From Rhodoferax sp. U2-2l (GTDB lineage Bacteria > Pseudomonadota > Gammaproteobacteria > Burkholderiales > Burkholderiaceae_C), in contig NZ_JAJCTH010000020.1 in the NCBI RefSeq assembly GCF_020594515.1, positions 28,119 through 92,118 on the forward strand: DNA of 64,000 nt, in the 5' to 3' direction. The notes under the pieces were generated by a model. It had not been told where the DNA came from. It did no database searches and worked only from the letters and a program-made list of their open reading frames with translations. Positions 37,119-46,282 of this stretch are shown here, piece after piece. The translations under genes and the position numbers were made by a program. The number at the start of each line of letters is the position of its first letter. The first letter of the stretch is position 1.

Positions 37119-38363
37119 TCAGGCCAGTGTCACCCGGGCGAATTTTCGTTTGCCCACTTGCAGCACGTAGGTGCCGGCACCCAGCTTCAGCCCCTTGTCG
37201 CTGACCACATTGGCGTCGATGCGTACACCCCCACCGTCGATCAGGCGGTTGCCTTCACCACTCGATGCGGCCAGCCCGGCCGATTTGAGCAAAGCACCAA
37301 TCCCCAGCGCCGCACCACCTTCACCCAGCGGCAGGCTGATTTCGGGGATCTCATCCGGGATACCGCCTTTGCTGCGGTTGATGAAGTCCTGCTCGGCGGC
37401 GTCGGCAGCAGCGGCGCTGTGAAAGCGTGCGGTGATTTCCTTGGCCAGCGCCACCTTGGCATCCTTGGGGTTGCGCCCGGCTGCCACCTCGGCCTTGAGT
37501 GCCGCAATCTCGGCTTCGGACTTGAAGCTCAAAAGGGTGTACCAGCGCCACATCAACACGTCGGAAATGCTCAGACATTTGGCAAACATGGTGTTGGCGT
37601 CTTCGGAAATGCCGATGTAGTTGTTCTTGCTCTTGGACATCTTCTCGACGCCGTCCAGGCCTTCAAGCAGCGGCATGGTCAAAATGCATTGCGGCTCCTG
37701 GCCGTATTCGGCCTGCAGCGTGCGCCCCATCAGCAAATTGAACTTCTGGTCGGTGCCGCCCAACTCCAGATCACTCTTCAACGCCACGCTGTCATACCCT
37801 TGCAGCAAGGGGTAAATGAACTCATGCACGGCAATCGGCGTACCGGCCTTGAAGCGGTCGTGGAAGTCGTTGCGCTCCATCATGCGCGCCACGGTGTAAC
37901 GGCTGGCCAGCTGGATCAAACCACGCGTGCCGAGCGGGTCACTCCATTCGCTGTTGTAACGAATCTCGGTTTTGCTCGGGTCCAGCACCAGAGAGGCCTG
38001 GCGGTAATAGGTTTCGGCGTTGATCTTGATCTGCTCGGGGGTGAGCGGCGGGCGCGTGCTGTTGCGCCCTGACGGGTCACCAATCATGCCGGTGAAGTCA
38101 CCGATCAAAAAAATCACCGTGTGGCCCAGATCCTGCAGCTGGCGCATCTTGTTGAGCACCACGGTGTGGCCAATGTGGATGTCGGGCGCGGTGGGGTCCA
38201 GCCCCAGCTTGATGCGCAATGGCGTGCCGGTCGCCTCCGAACGCGCCAGCTTCTTGATCCACTCGTCTTGCGGAATCAGTTCCTCACAGCCGCGCAGCGT
38301 CACCGCCAGGGCTTCACGAACGCGGTCAGACACGGGGGACTCGATGGTTTTCTGCTCAGTCAT
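37119..38363 (-). CDS. tyrS: Tyrosyl-tRNA synthetase
   Basis: 414 residues, the longer TyrS subgroup. HIGH is at residues 63-66 ([13 protein letters not shown]) and the KMSKS motif is intact in [13 protein letters not shown]. The C-terminal S4-like RNA-binding domain includes [18 protein letters not shown]. It charges tRNA-Tyr in the cytoplasm. It is divergent from the M23 peptidase gene; the shared A+T-rich spacer (38364-38430) holds TATACT- and TATAAA-like hexamers, but no clear -35. Confidence 0.96.
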   Translation of the reverse strand: MTEQKTIESPVSDRVREALAVTLRGCEELIPQDEWIKKLARSEATGTPLRIKLGLDPTAPDIHIGHTVVLNKMRQLQDLGHTVIFLIGDFTGMIGDPSGRNSTRPPLTPEQIKINAETYYRQASLVLDPSKTEIRYNSEWSDPLGTRGLIQLASRYTVARMMERNDFHDRFKAGTPIAVHEFIYPLLQGYDSVALKSDLELGGTDQKFNLLMGRTLQAEYGQEPQCILTMPLLEGLDGVEKMSKSKNNYIGISEDANTMFAKCLSISDVLMWRWYTLLSFKSEAEIAALKAEVAAGRNPKDAKVALAKEITARFHSAAAADAAEQDFINRSKGGIPDEIPEISLPLGEGGAALGIGALLKSAGLAASSGEGNRLIDGGGVRIDANVVSDKGLKLGAGTYVLQVGKRKFARVTLA

Positions 38364-38502
38364 AAGGGTTTTCCCGTATCCATCTTTGGAGGGCGGGTTT
38401 ATACTAGATAGTTGTTTAATTTCATGATTTTAAGTGGGTGTTTCGCGGGGTTTGGGCAGCGTCTGTTGCATGCCATCCACGGTCGCCACAGAGGATGCTC
38501 CC

Positions 38503-39873
38503 TTGATCAACTCCGCCCTGAATCGTGGCCAAGCCATGTTTGTGACGACTGTCAACACATTGGCCCAATACCCCAAACACTTGAGCGCCATTGTCACTGC
38601 CACCCTGCTGGCAGGCGGCGGCGGCGCCTGGGCACTGGCCTCGCTGGGGCCCGATGTGTCGCAACTGCCGGTGCAAATGGTGCTGGAAGCGGTCCAGCCA
38701 ACAGCGTCCTTGGTAGACAATGACATCAGCGCACCGGCACTGAACCTTTTTCGCTCCGACATCACCCGCAGCACGGACACCGCCGACACGCTGCTCAAAC
38801 GTCTGGGCGTGGATGACCCGCAAGCCGCCCAATTCTTGCGCACCAACAACCTGACACGGCAAGCCTTGTTTGGCCGCGGTGGCCGCCATGTCACAGCAGA
38901 AACGCTCGACACCCATCAACTGGACAAGCTCAGCGCGCGCTGGAGCCAGGACGACAGCCTGGAGTTCAAACGCCTGGTGGTCGAGCGCGGCGCGGCGGGT
39001 TTCACCGCGCGACTGGAATCCGCCCCACTGGTGTCCACCTCGCGGCTGGCTAGCGGCACCATCCAAACGTCGCTGTTCGCAGCCACGGATGATGCGGGTT
39101 TACCCGACAGCATCGCAACACAACTGGCTGAGTTGTTCTCGGGTGACATTGATTTTCGCCGGTCCCTGCGCAAAGATGACCGGTTCAACGTGGTGTACGA
39201 GGTGCTCGAAGGTGACGGCGAGAGCCTGCGAACCGGCCGCGTGTTGAGCGCCGAATTTGTCAATGCCGGCAAGGTGTTTCAGGCCATGTGGTTCCAACCA
39301 CCGGGCACCGACAGCGCCGGGCAACCCCACCGCGGAGGCTACTACTCGCTGGATGGACAAAGCCTGCGCCGTGCCTTTTTGAGCGCGCCCGTGGCGTTCT
39401 CGCGGGTCAGCAGCGGTTTTGCCATGCGCTTTCACCCGGTTTTGAAGCAGCAGCGCAGACATCTCGGTACCGACTTTGCAGCCCCGACCGGCACGCCAGC
39501 ACGCACCGTGGGTGATGGCGTGGTGACCTTTGCCGGTGTGCAAAACGGCTACGGCAACGTGGTCTTCATCCAGCACCGCAACCACACCGAAACGGTCTAC
39601 GCCCACTTGAGTCGACTCATGGTCAAGCGCGGCGAGAACGTGTCGCAGGGCCAGACCATCGGTCTGGTAGGCTCCACCGGCTGGGCCACCGGGCCGCACC
39701 TGCATTTTGAAGTGCGTGTCAACGGCGTCCAGCATGACCCGATGAGGATGGCTCAAACAAGTGAGACCGTGCCGGTACCCGCAGCGGTGTTGCCCCTGTT
39801 CAAGCAAAAAGCCAACAGCGTCAAGACCGCCTTGCAGGCAGCAGCCAGCATCCAGCCCACCCGATTCGAGTGA
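38503..39873 (+). CDS. M23-family peptidoglycan peptidase, membrane-anchored
   Basis: About 456 residues if started at TTG 38503, favoured because AGAGGA lies 7 bp upstream; ATG 38470 and GTG 38434 are alternatives without ribosome sites. One N-terminal membrane helix (AIVTATLLAGGGGAWALASL), a middle substrate domain, and a C-terminal LytM/M23 domain with HLGTDFAAPTGTP, VFIQHRNHTETVYAHLSR and GPHLHFEVRVNG give the HxxxD and HxH zinc ligands. It probably cleaves peptidoglycan cross-links in the periplasm. It precedes anmK, another wall enzyme. Confidence 0.88.
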   Translation: MINSALNRGQAMFVTTVNTLAQYPKHLSAIVTATLLAGGGGAWALASLGPDVSQLPVQMVLEAVQPTASLVDNDISAPALNLFRSDITRSTDTADTLLKRLGVDDPQAAQFLRTNNLTRQALFGRGGRHVTAETLDTHQLDKLSARWSQDDSLEFKRLVVERGAAGFTARLESAPLVSTSRLASGTIQTSLFAATDDAGLPDSIATQLAELFSGDIDFRRSLRKDDRFNVVYEVLEGDGESLRTGRVLSAEFVNAGKVFQAMWFQPPGTDSAGQPHRGGYYSLDGQSLRRAFLSAPVAFSRVSSGFAMRFHPVLKQQRRHLGTDFAAPTGTPARTVGDGVVTFAGVQNGYGNVVFIQHRNHTETVYAHLSRLMVKRGENVSQGQTIGLVGSTGWATGPHLHFEVRVNGVQHDPMRMAQTSETVPVPAAVLPLFKQKANSVKTALQAAASIQPTRFE

Positions 39874-40017
39874 CAGCAGCTTGCCCAGCCCGGTGAAATC
39901 CGCACGGCGGCGGGCGCCTCTGCATCACCCCCTCGTCACGACGCCTGATCAACAGCACCAGCCTGCATTGACCCACGCTACGGCTGTCCCGCCGATACCG
40001 CCTCAGACGATGCCACC

Positions 40018-41157
40018 ATGCCACCCGCCTATTACATCGGCCTGATGTCGGGCACCTCGCTGGACGGCGTCGACGGCGTCCTGGTGCATTTTGACGGCCC
40101 CAAACTGCAGGTACTGGCCACATCCACGCTGGCGTTTGACGCCGGGTTCCGGGCCGAGTTGCTCGCGCTCAACAGCCCGTCCGACAATGAGTTGCACCGG
40201 GCAGCGCTGGCGGGCAACCACATTGCCGCAAGTTACGCTCAAGTTGTGACCGATCTGCGCCACCAACTTATCCAACAAGGGGGCGACGCTGCAGGCATCC
40301 GCGCCATTGGCGCTCATGGCCAGACCGTGCGTCACCAACCGCAACGCTGGGCAGATGGCCCGGCAGGCGTTGGCTACACACTACAGATCAACAACCCGGC
40401 CCTGCTGGCCGAACTCACTGGCGTGACGGTCGTGGCCGACTTTCGCAGCCGTGATGTGGCGGCGGGTGGCCAAGGTGCGCCGCTGGTGCCTGCGTTTCAC
40501 CAGCATGTGTTTGGCCAGCCCGGTCAGACGGTGGCGGTGCTGAATGTGGGCGGCATCGCCAATCTGAGCGTGTTGCCTGACAACCCGGCCGAGCCGGTGT
40601 TGGGTTTTGACTGTGGCCCTGGCAACGCCTTGATGGACGCCTGGTGCCTGCAACATACCAGCCAGCCGTTTGACGCAGATGGCGCCTGGGCCGCCAGCGG
40701 GCAATGTCTGCCCGATCTGTTGGCGCTGTTGCTGGATGAGCCCTTCTTCAGCCTGCCGCCACCCAAAAGCACCGGCCGCGATCTTTTCAACCGGCCTTGG
40801 CTGCAAGACAAGTTGCAGAGCTTTGCCGCAGCCCAGCCGCAGGATGTTCAAGCCACGTTGACAGAATTGACCGCCCACGCCTGTGCGGACAGCGTCAACA
40901 TCTATGCCAAAGATGCCAAATCATTGGTGGTGTGCGGCGGTGGCGCCTTCAACCATGACCTCATGCGGCGCCTGCAGGCTCGCCTGCCAGAGATCCAGGT
41001 CAGCCCCTCCGACCAGCACGGGCTGCCAGCCCTTGAGGTGGAAGCCGCTGCCTTCGCCTGGCTGGCACGCCAGACAGTCACTGGTCAGCCCGGCAATTTG
41101 GCCTCGGTCACCGGGGCGCTTGGCCCGCGAATTCTGGGTGCGATCTACCCGGCATAA
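40018..41157 (+). CDS. anmK: Anhydro-N-acetylmuramic acid kinase
   Basis: 379 residues. The N-terminal MSGTSLDGVDGVLVHFDG nucleotide-binding motif, GFDCGPGNALMDAWC and VVCGGGAFNHDLMRRL identify AnmK of the ASKHA fold. It converts anhydroMurNAc to MurNAc-6-phosphate in cell-wall recycling. It lies 144 bp after the M23 peptidase gene in the same direction and ends at a strong bidirectional terminator. Confidence 0.95.
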   Translation: MPPAYYIGLMSGTSLDGVDGVLVHFDGPKLQVLATSTLAFDAGFRAELLALNSPSDNELHRAALAGNHIAASYAQVVTDLRHQLIQQGGDAAGIRAIGAHGQTVRHQPQRWADGPAGVGYTLQINNPALLAELTGVTVVADFRSRDVAAGGQGAPLVPAFHQHVFGQPGQTVAVLNVGGIANLSVLPDNPAEPVLGFDCGPGNALMDAWCLQHTSQPFDADGAWAASGQCLPDLLALLLDEPFFSLPPPKSTGRDLFNRPWLQDKLQSFAAAQPQDVQATLTELTAHACADSVNIYAKDAKSLVVCGGGAFNHDLMRRLQARLPEIQVSPSDQHGLPALEVEAAAFAWLARQTVTGQPGNLASVTGALGPRILGAIYPA

Positions 41158-41170
41158 ACACCCCACGCCA

Positions 41171-41202
41171 ATAAAAAAACCGCCTCATGAGGCGGTTTTT
41201 TA
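41171..41202. terminator. Bidirectional intrinsic terminator between anmK and erpA
   Basis: ACCGCCTCATGAGGCGGT is a perfect palindrome flanked by an A-run on the left and a T-run on the right, so it can terminate both convergent genes. Confidence 0.93.
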
Positions 41203-41218
41203 TTGGGATGGCGACGAC

Positions 41219-41584
41219 TCAGGCCGAGAAGCTGGAGCCGCAACCACAGGTGTTGTTCGCATTGGGGTTTTTGATGACAAACTGGGCGCCTTGCAAGTCT
41301 TCCTTGTAGTCGATTTCAGCGCCCACCAGATACTGGTAGCTCATCGCGTCGATCAACAGCGAGACACCGTTTTTCGTCATGGTGGTGTCGTCTTCGTTGG
41401 TGATCTCGTCAAACGTGAAACCGTACTGAAAACCCGAGCAACCACCGCCCTGCACAAACACCCGCAGTTTCAGGTCCGGATTGCCTTCTTCGGCAATCAG
41501 GTCAGCCACTTTGGCGGCAGCGCTGTCGGTGAACAAAATCGGGGCGGGCATTTCGGTTTGAATGGCTTCAGCAACGGCGCTCAT
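41219..41584 (-). CDS. erpA: Iron-sulfur cluster insertion protein ErpA
   Basis: 121 residues from the ATG at 41584. An A-type carrier with the three cluster cysteines in [11 protein letters not shown] and NTCGCGSSF at the C-terminus. It delivers Fe-S clusters to apoproteins. Location downstream of rplM-rpsI is typical for betaproteobacteria, but the rpsI terminator separates them. Confidence 0.94.
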   Translation of the reverse strand: MSAVAEAIQTEMPAPILFTDSAAAKVADLIAEEGNPDLKLRVFVQGGGCSGFQYGFTFDEITNEDDTTMTKNGVSLLIDAMSYQYLVGAEIDYKEDLQGAQFVIKNPNANNTCGCGSSFSA

Positions 41585-41701
41585 ACGGGTCTCCAAAAAA
41601 TTGAATGACGCGATACTACAACAAGTTGATCGCCAACAAGACCGCCGTCGGTATGCCGTCAGTGGGCGTGTGGGCTTTGATTCTGCTGGCGTACCAGGGT
41701 G

Positions 41702-41746
41702 CCAAAAAGCCAACAGCCGCCAGAACTTGCATCCAGGCGGCTGTTG
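41702..41746 (-). terminator. Intrinsic terminator of rplM-rpsI
   Basis: On the minus strand CAACAGCCGCC and GGCGGCTGTTG form an 11-bp stem followed by GCTTTTTGG, 15 bp after the rpsI stop. Confidence 0.88.
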
Positions 41747-41761
41747 TGATCGAAGCGGAAA

Positions 41762-42154
41762 TTAACGCTTGGAGAACTGCTTGCGACGGCGAGCACCGTG
41801 CAAACCGACCTTCTTACGTTCCACTTCGCGGGCATCGCGGGTCACGAAACCGGCTTTGCTCAGCTCAGACTTCAGCGTTGCGTCGTAGTCGATCAGGGCA
41901 CGGGTGATACCGTGGCGCACTGCACCGGCTTGACCCGACTCACCGCCACCGGCCACATTGACCATGATGTCAAAGGTTTCGGCGTGGTTGGTCAGCATCA
42001 GGGGCTGCTTGCAGATCATGATCGAGGTTTCGCGGCCAAAGAACTTTTGAATGTCCTTGCCGTTGACGACGATTTGGCCGGAGCCCTTCTTCAGGAAAAC
42101 GCGGGCGACGCTGGATTTGCGACGGCCGGTACCATTGTTCCATTCACCAATCAT
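41762..42154 (-). CDS. rpsI: 30S ribosomal protein S9
   Basis: 130 residues with the standard C-terminus ([17 protein letters not shown]), whose basic tail reaches the P-site tRNA. It is second gene of the rplM-rpsI operon, 9 bp after rplM. Confidence 0.98.
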   Translation of the reverse strand: MIGEWNNGTGRRKSSVARVFLKKGSGQIVVNGKDIQKFFGRETSIMICKQPLMLTNHAETFDIMVNVAGGGESGQAGAVRHGITRALIDYDATLKSELSKAGFVTRDAREVERKKVGLHGARRRKQFSKR

Positions 42155-42163
42155 GTGAGCTCC

Positions 42164-42592
42164 TTAGATTTCCAACACTTTGGGTTGCTGGGCAGTGTGC
42201 GGGTGCTCGGCACCACCGTACACCTTGAGCTTCTTGATCATGGCGTAGCCCAGGGGCCCCTTGGGCAGCATGCCCTTGACGGCTTTTTCCAAAGCGCGGC
42301 CAGGGAATTTGGCTTGCATGTCACGGAAGTTGGTGGAGCTGATGCCACCCGGATAGCCGGAGTGGCTGTAATACATTTTGTCGAGGGACTTGGCACCGGT
42401 CACGCGCAGTTGTGCTGCGTTGGTCACGATGATGAAGTCGCCGGTATCGACGTGAGGCGTGTAAATGGCCTTGTGTTTGCCGCGCAAACGGAGAGCAACT
42501 TCGCTGGCTACTCGTCCGAGGACCTTGTCGGTCGCGTCAATCACAAACCACTCGTGCACGACCTCAGCGGGTTTTGCGCTGAAAGTTGACAT
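42164..42592 (-). CDS. rplM: 50S ribosomal protein L13
   Basis: 142 residues, usual length and motifs ([37 protein letters not shown]). It binds 23S rRNA early in 50S assembly and in E. coli regulates its own operon. The ~170 nt leader contains a promoter and repeated GCTTCGC hairpin arms that might serve a similar purpose here. Confidence 0.98.
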   Translation of the reverse strand: MSTFSAKPAEVVHEWFVIDATDKVLGRVASEVALRLRGKHKAIYTPHVDTGDFIIVTNAAQLRVTGAKSLDKMYYSHSGYPGGISSTNFRDMQAKFPGRALEKAVKGMLPKGPLGYAMIKKLKVYGGAEHPHTAQQPKVLEI

Positions 42593-42764
42593 GAGATTTC
42601 TCTTTTAAAAAGGGAGGGTTTGGCGGGCTTTTTTCTACGGTCGGCGCTCCTTCTAACGGGAATCTCTTAGGTAGGGTTCACTCGGCACACGGCCCGTTGG
42701 GACACCATTGGAACGTGTTGGAGTTGCTTCGCCGCGAAGCCACAAAAGCGCTGCGAAGCCTAAC

Positions 42765-42770
42765 ATTATA
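42765..42770 (-). promoter_or_regulatory. -10 element of the rplM-rpsI promoter
   Basis: A perfect TATAAT on the minus strand, 172 bp upstream of rplM. The best -35 is GTTACC/TTACCC about 18 bp upstream, overlapping the rlmJ region. Downstream in the leader, 42726-42740 is a perfect GCTTCGC-C-GCGAAGC palindrome. Confidence 0.6.
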
Positions 42771-42803
42771 CAAAGATCAGGCGCGACCGGGTAACATCGC
42801 TGG

Positions 42804-43817
42804 ATGTTTAGTTATCGCCACGCCTTCCATGCCGGCAACCATGCCGACGTTCTCAAACACACCGCGTTGATCGCCGTGTTGCGCCACATGACGCAAAAAG
42901 ACACCGCGTTGAATGTGTTCGACACCCACGCTGGCGCGGGCCTGTACCGACTGGATGGCGATTACGCGCAAACCAGCGGCGAGGCGGCCGACGGTTACCT
43001 GAAGTTGCTGGCCGCCATCGCGCCAGCGGCTTCTTCCGACACCAAGGCGACAGCCGCCCCCCACCCAGGACAGGCAGCGGCCGATAGTGCGGCATCCAGA
43101 ACAACCGCCGTCGCCAAAACTGCCAGGAAACCAGCCCCGGCCGCCCCACTCGCACCCGCGCTGCAGGACTACCTGGACCTGGTGGCCAGCTTCAACAAAA
43201 CCGGCAGTCACAAGGTGTACCCGGGCTCGCCGTTCATCATCCACCACTTGCTGCAAACGCGTGACCGTGACCGCCTCAAGCTGTTTGAAATTCACCCGAC
43301 CGATGCCAAGACACTGGGCGCCAACATTGCACAGTTGAACGCGGGCCGATCCATTGCGGTGTTGCAGGAAGACGGTTTTGAAGGCATCAAGAAGTTTTTG
43401 CCTCCGCCGTCGCGCCGTGCGCTGGTGCTGTGTGACCCCAGTTATGAAATCAAGAGTGACTATGGGCGCGTGGTGGACATGCTGACCGATGCGGTCAAGC
43501 GCTTTTCAACCGGCACCTACATGGTGTGGTACCCGATCATTCCGCGCCCCGAGGCACATGATCTGCCGCGCAAGCTCAAAACCCTGGCCAACCGCGACAA
43601 GTTGTCGTGGCTCAACGCTACGCTCACCGTCAAATCCAGCAAGCTGGGCCACGATGACGCCGGTGAGGTGGTGCGCCCCGGCCTGCCTGCCAGCGGTGTG
43701 TTTGTCATCAACCCGCCGCACACGCTGAAAGTGTCTTTGACAGCGGCGTTGGCCCAGGCAGCGACTTTTCTGGCCCAGGGCAAACACAAGGCGTTTGAGG
43801 TGGAGTCAGGCGGGTAG
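42804..43817 (+). CDS. rlmJ: 23S rRNA (adenine2030-N6)-methyltransferase RlmJ
   Basis: 337 residues, longer than the usual ~280 because of an Ala/Pro/Thr-rich insertion at about residues 75-117. It begins MFSYRHAFHAGNHADVLKH, typical of RlmJ. The catalytic DPPY-type motif is DPSY (Asp211-Tyr214), in ALVLCDPSYEIKSDY. It methylates A2030 of 23S rRNA. Divergent from rplM, with a shared ~210 bp spacer. Confidence 0.92.
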   Translation: MFSYRHAFHAGNHADVLKHTALIAVLRHMTQKDTALNVFDTHAGAGLYRLDGDYAQTSGEAADGYLKLLAAIAPAASSDTKATAAPHPGQAAADSAASRTTAVAKTARKPAPAAPLAPALQDYLDLVASFNKTGSHKVYPGSPFIIHHLLQTRDRDRLKLFEIHPTDAKTLGANIAQLNAGRSIAVLQEDGFEGIKKFLPPPSRRALVLCDPSYEIKSDYGRVVDMLTDAVKRFSTGTYMVWYPIIPRPEAHDLPRKLKTLANRDKLSWLNATLTVKSSKLGHDDAGEVVRPGLPASGVFVINPPHTLKVSLTAALAQAATFLAQGKHKAFEVESGG

Positions 43818-43927
43818 TTTTTTGCGCTGCCAAACGGCGGTTATTGCGGACCCGATCCGCCAGCCATGTCGCCAGAATGCACTGGGTGCCAGTCCGCGGC
43901 CCGACATGACAAACCCGCCCGTTCCCC

Positions 43928-44554
43928 TTACGGACCGTTGCCAACTTGATCAGCCAGGCCCCAGCCGCTTCCAAACCACGGATCTGCGTCCAGGTAGGCT
44001 TTGAGCATCGGTAGCGCGTCCAATCCCCAAAACAATTTGCCGTCCACCTCGAAGGTGGGGACACCAAACACACCGCGGGCGATGGCATCGTCGGTGTTGG
44101 CGCGCAACTGGATTTTGGCCAGTTCATCGTTCACATCACGCGGCGGCGCCAGTTGGGTCGTCAAGGCCTGAAGGCGCTGCGCATCTGCGGCGTCGCCACC
44201 GCCAAGCCAGACATGCCGAAAGATGGTCTCGCACACATAACGGTTGGGCAAGCCGGACGTGCTGCAGGCCAGCGCCAGCCGCAGCAGACTCAGCGGGTTG
44301 AACGGGTGCTGCGCCGGCATCTGCAAGTCGATGCCGTTTTGCCGCGCCAGCCACGCCACCTGCCGGTAGGTCCATTCGCGTTTGCCAGGAATCTCAGCCG
44401 GCCCCAACTGGCCATGGTGCTTGAGCAGGGCCGCAAACAGGATGGGTTTGTAGCTGACGCTGTAGCTGTGCCCGGCCAGCGCCTCGGGCAATTTCTCGAA
44501 CGCCAGATAGGCGTAGGGCGAGATGACATCGAGGTAAAAAGTGATGTGTTTCAT
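43928..44554 (-). CDS. 2-hydroxychromene-2-carboxylate isomerase-like protein (DsbA superfamily)
   Basis: 208 residues. The start FYLDVISPYAYLAFEKLP places Ser12 where the active-site serine of HCCA isomerases/kappa-GST sits. GVFGVPTFEVDGKLFWGLDAL is the cis-Pro region. There is no CxxC, so it is not an oxidoreductase. HCCA isomerases act in naphthalene degradation with glutathione, but no such pathway genes surround this one, so the true substrate is open. It overlaps the DUF1289 gene by 4 bp. Confidence 0.85.
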   Translation of the reverse strand: MKHITFYLDVISPYAYLAFEKLPEALAGHSYSVSYKPILFAALLKHHGQLGPAEIPGKREWTYRQVAWLARQNGIDLQMPAQHPFNPLSLLRLALACSTSGLPNRYVCETIFRHVWLGGGDAADAQRLQALTTQLAPPRDVNDELAKIQLRANTDDAIARGVFGVPTFEVDGKLFWGLDALPMLKAYLDADPWFGSGWGLADQVGNGP

Positions 44555-44802
44555 GGTGCGTAGTGAAGCGTGCGCGCCGCAATGGCTTGCCAGACGGCAC
44601 GGCGCTGCGTGTCACTGGCGTTGCCCCACTGGCGGATCTCGTCCAGCGTGCGCAGGCAGCCCTGGCACAGTGCCGTGTCGTCGTCCATCTGGCACACCGA
44701 CATGCAGGGCGACGGCACCCCCTGGTCATACTTTGGACCGCCAGCCTGGATGTCCCTGGCTGTGGCCGCTAAAAAAACCATCGCTTTGGCGTTGAGTGTC
44801 AT
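44551..44802 (-). CDS. DUF1289 family cysteine-rich small protein
   Basis: 83 residues. The core PSPCMSVCQMDDDTALCQGCLRTLDEI contains four cysteines arranged CxxxC...CxxC, characteristic of DUF1289 and likely metal binding. Residues 1-28 before the core are poorly conserved in appearance, so a later start is possible. Function unknown. It is translationally coupled (4 bp overlaps) to both neighbours. Confidence 0.87.
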   Translation of the reverse strand: MTLNAKAMVFLAATARDIQAGGPKYDQGVPSPCMSVCQMDDDTALCQGCLRTLDEIRQWGNASDTQRRAVWQAIAARTLHYAP

Positions 44803-45314
44803 GGGTTCGCCTGTTCGGTGACGTCAACCACAGGCGCACCCGTGAGGTGCGTCAAGTGATCCGGATGTAATTTGAAAACGCCGTGCGGATGACCTGCGGC
44901 GGCCCATATTTCATCAAAACGCAGCAAGTCGCGGTCAATCAGGGTGACTGGTGCCACCGAGTGGCCCACTGGCGACACGCCACCGATTGAAAAGCCCGTG
45001 CTGGCCTTGACAAAGTCGGCATCAGCGCGGCCCAGCTTTTGGCCCTGGGCACACACCAGCGCCTGGACCTTTTTCTCATCCACACGCCGGTCACCCGAGG
45101 TGATGACCAGCACCGCCACCGCGTCGGGCTTGCGCTTGAAAATGATGCTTTTGGCAATCTGGCCGAGCCCGATGCCCAGCGCGTCCGCCGCCTGTTGGGC
45201 GGTGCGGGCGGCGTCATCCAGCATGCGCGGCGCGTGCGGATGGCCTTTGTCGCGCAGCACTTGGGCCACGCGTAACACACCTTCGGGCAGCGGTTTATTG
45301 TGCGTGTGGCTCAT
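44799..45314 (-). CDS. YbaK/ProX-type aminoacyl-tRNA deacylase
   Basis: 171 residues. The YbaK/EbsC fold is indicated by GLGQIAKSIIFKRKPDAVAVLVITSGDRRVDEKKV and the GGVSPVGH loop. Family members hydrolyse mischarged tRNAs such as Cys-tRNA-Pro. Specificity is not readable from sequence. It overlaps HMG-CoA lyase and DUF1289 by 4 bp each, so the four genes 43928-46222 form one coupled operon. Confidence 0.88.
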   Translation of the reverse strand: MSHTHNKPLPEGVLRVAQVLRDKGHPHAPRMLDDAARTAQQAADALGIGLGQIAKSIIFKRKPDAVAVLVITSGDRRVDEKKVQALVCAQGQKLGRADADFVKASTGFSIGGVSPVGHSVAPVTLIDRDLLRFDEIWAAAGHPHGVFKLHPDHLTHLTGAPVVDVTEQANP

Positions 45315-46222
45315 GATGCCGTGCGCTTGGTGAACAGCGCCTTGGCCACACGCGAGTGGGTGGGACGCTGCAGAAAGTCGCTGATGAACTGACCCGCATC
45401 GATCAGTTTGTCCAGATCCACACCGGTCTCAATCCCCATGCCGTGCAGCAGGTACACCACGTCCTCGGTCGCGACGTTTCCGGTTGCCCCCTTGGCATAC
45501 GGACAGCCGCCCAAACCCGCGACTGACGACTGGAAGTTCCACACGCCCATCTGCAGCGCCGCCAGGGTATTGCTCAGGGCCTGGCCATAGGTGTCGTGGA
45601 AATGGCCGCTGATGTGGTCAAGATCAAAATGCGCCTGCGTGGCCTCGATGGCGCGCTGCACCTTGAGCGGCGTGCCCACACCAATCGTGTCGGCCACGTC
45701 CACCCGTTGCACGCCAATCTCCTTCATCAGCCGCGCCAACCTGCCGACGCGCTCCGGGGCGATGTCGCCCTCATACGGGCAGCCCACGGTGCAGCTCATG
45801 GCGCCGCGCACAGAGATGCCCGCAGCGCGCGCGGCAGCGACCACCGGCGCAAAACGCTCGATGCTCTCGGCGATGCTGCAGTTGATGTTTTTTTGGCTGA
45901 AGGCTTCGCTGGCCGCACCAAAGACGACGATTTCATCGGGTTGGGACAACAGCGCCGCCTCAAAACCTTTGAGATTGGGCGTGAGCACCGAGTAACGCAC
46001 GCCGGGCAGCCGGGTGATGCCCGCCATGACCTCGGCGTTGTCAGCCATTTGCGGCACCCATTTGGGGCTGACGAAGCTGGTGACCTCAATCTCTTTCAGG
46101 CCAGCGGCCTGCAGGCGGTTCACCAGCTCGATCTTGACGGCGGCGGGCACGGTCTGTTTTTCGTTTTGCAGGCCGTCGCGCGGGCCAACTTCAACGAGTT
46201 TGACTTGGTGAGGCAGGTTCAA
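45311..46222 (-). CDS. mvaB: Hydroxymethylglutaryl-CoA lyase
   Basis: 303 residues starting at TTG 46222, chosen because AGGAG lies 6 bp upstream and the family N-terminus (LPHQVKLVEVGPRDGLQNE) follows; no nearby ATG fits. Metal and catalytic motifs are GPRDGLQNE, HFHDTYGQAL and GLGGCPYAKGATGNVATEDV with the catalytic Cys. It cleaves HMG-CoA to acetoacetate and acetyl-CoA, the last step of leucine degradation. The remaining genes of that route lie at 47.4-52.6 kb on the same strand. Confidence 0.93.
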   Translation of the reverse strand: MNLPHQVKLVEVGPRDGLQNEKQTVPAAVKIELVNRLQAAGLKEIEVTSFVSPKWVPQMADNAEVMAGITRLPGVRYSVLTPNLKGFEAALLSQPDEIVVFGAASEAFSQKNINCSIAESIERFAPVVAAARAAGISVRGAMSCTVGCPYEGDIAPERVGRLARLMKEIGVQRVDVADTIGVGTPLKVQRAIEATQAHFDLDHISGHFHDTYGQALSNTLAALQMGVWNFQSSVAGLGGCPYAKGATGNVATEDVVYLLHGMGIETGVDLDKLIDAGQFISDFLQRPTHSRVAKALFTKRTAS

Positions 46223-46282
46223 GCGGTGCTCCTGGGGGCGTTGATTGGGGGCTTCTTGGCAAGAATGCCACAATTTTGGGTA

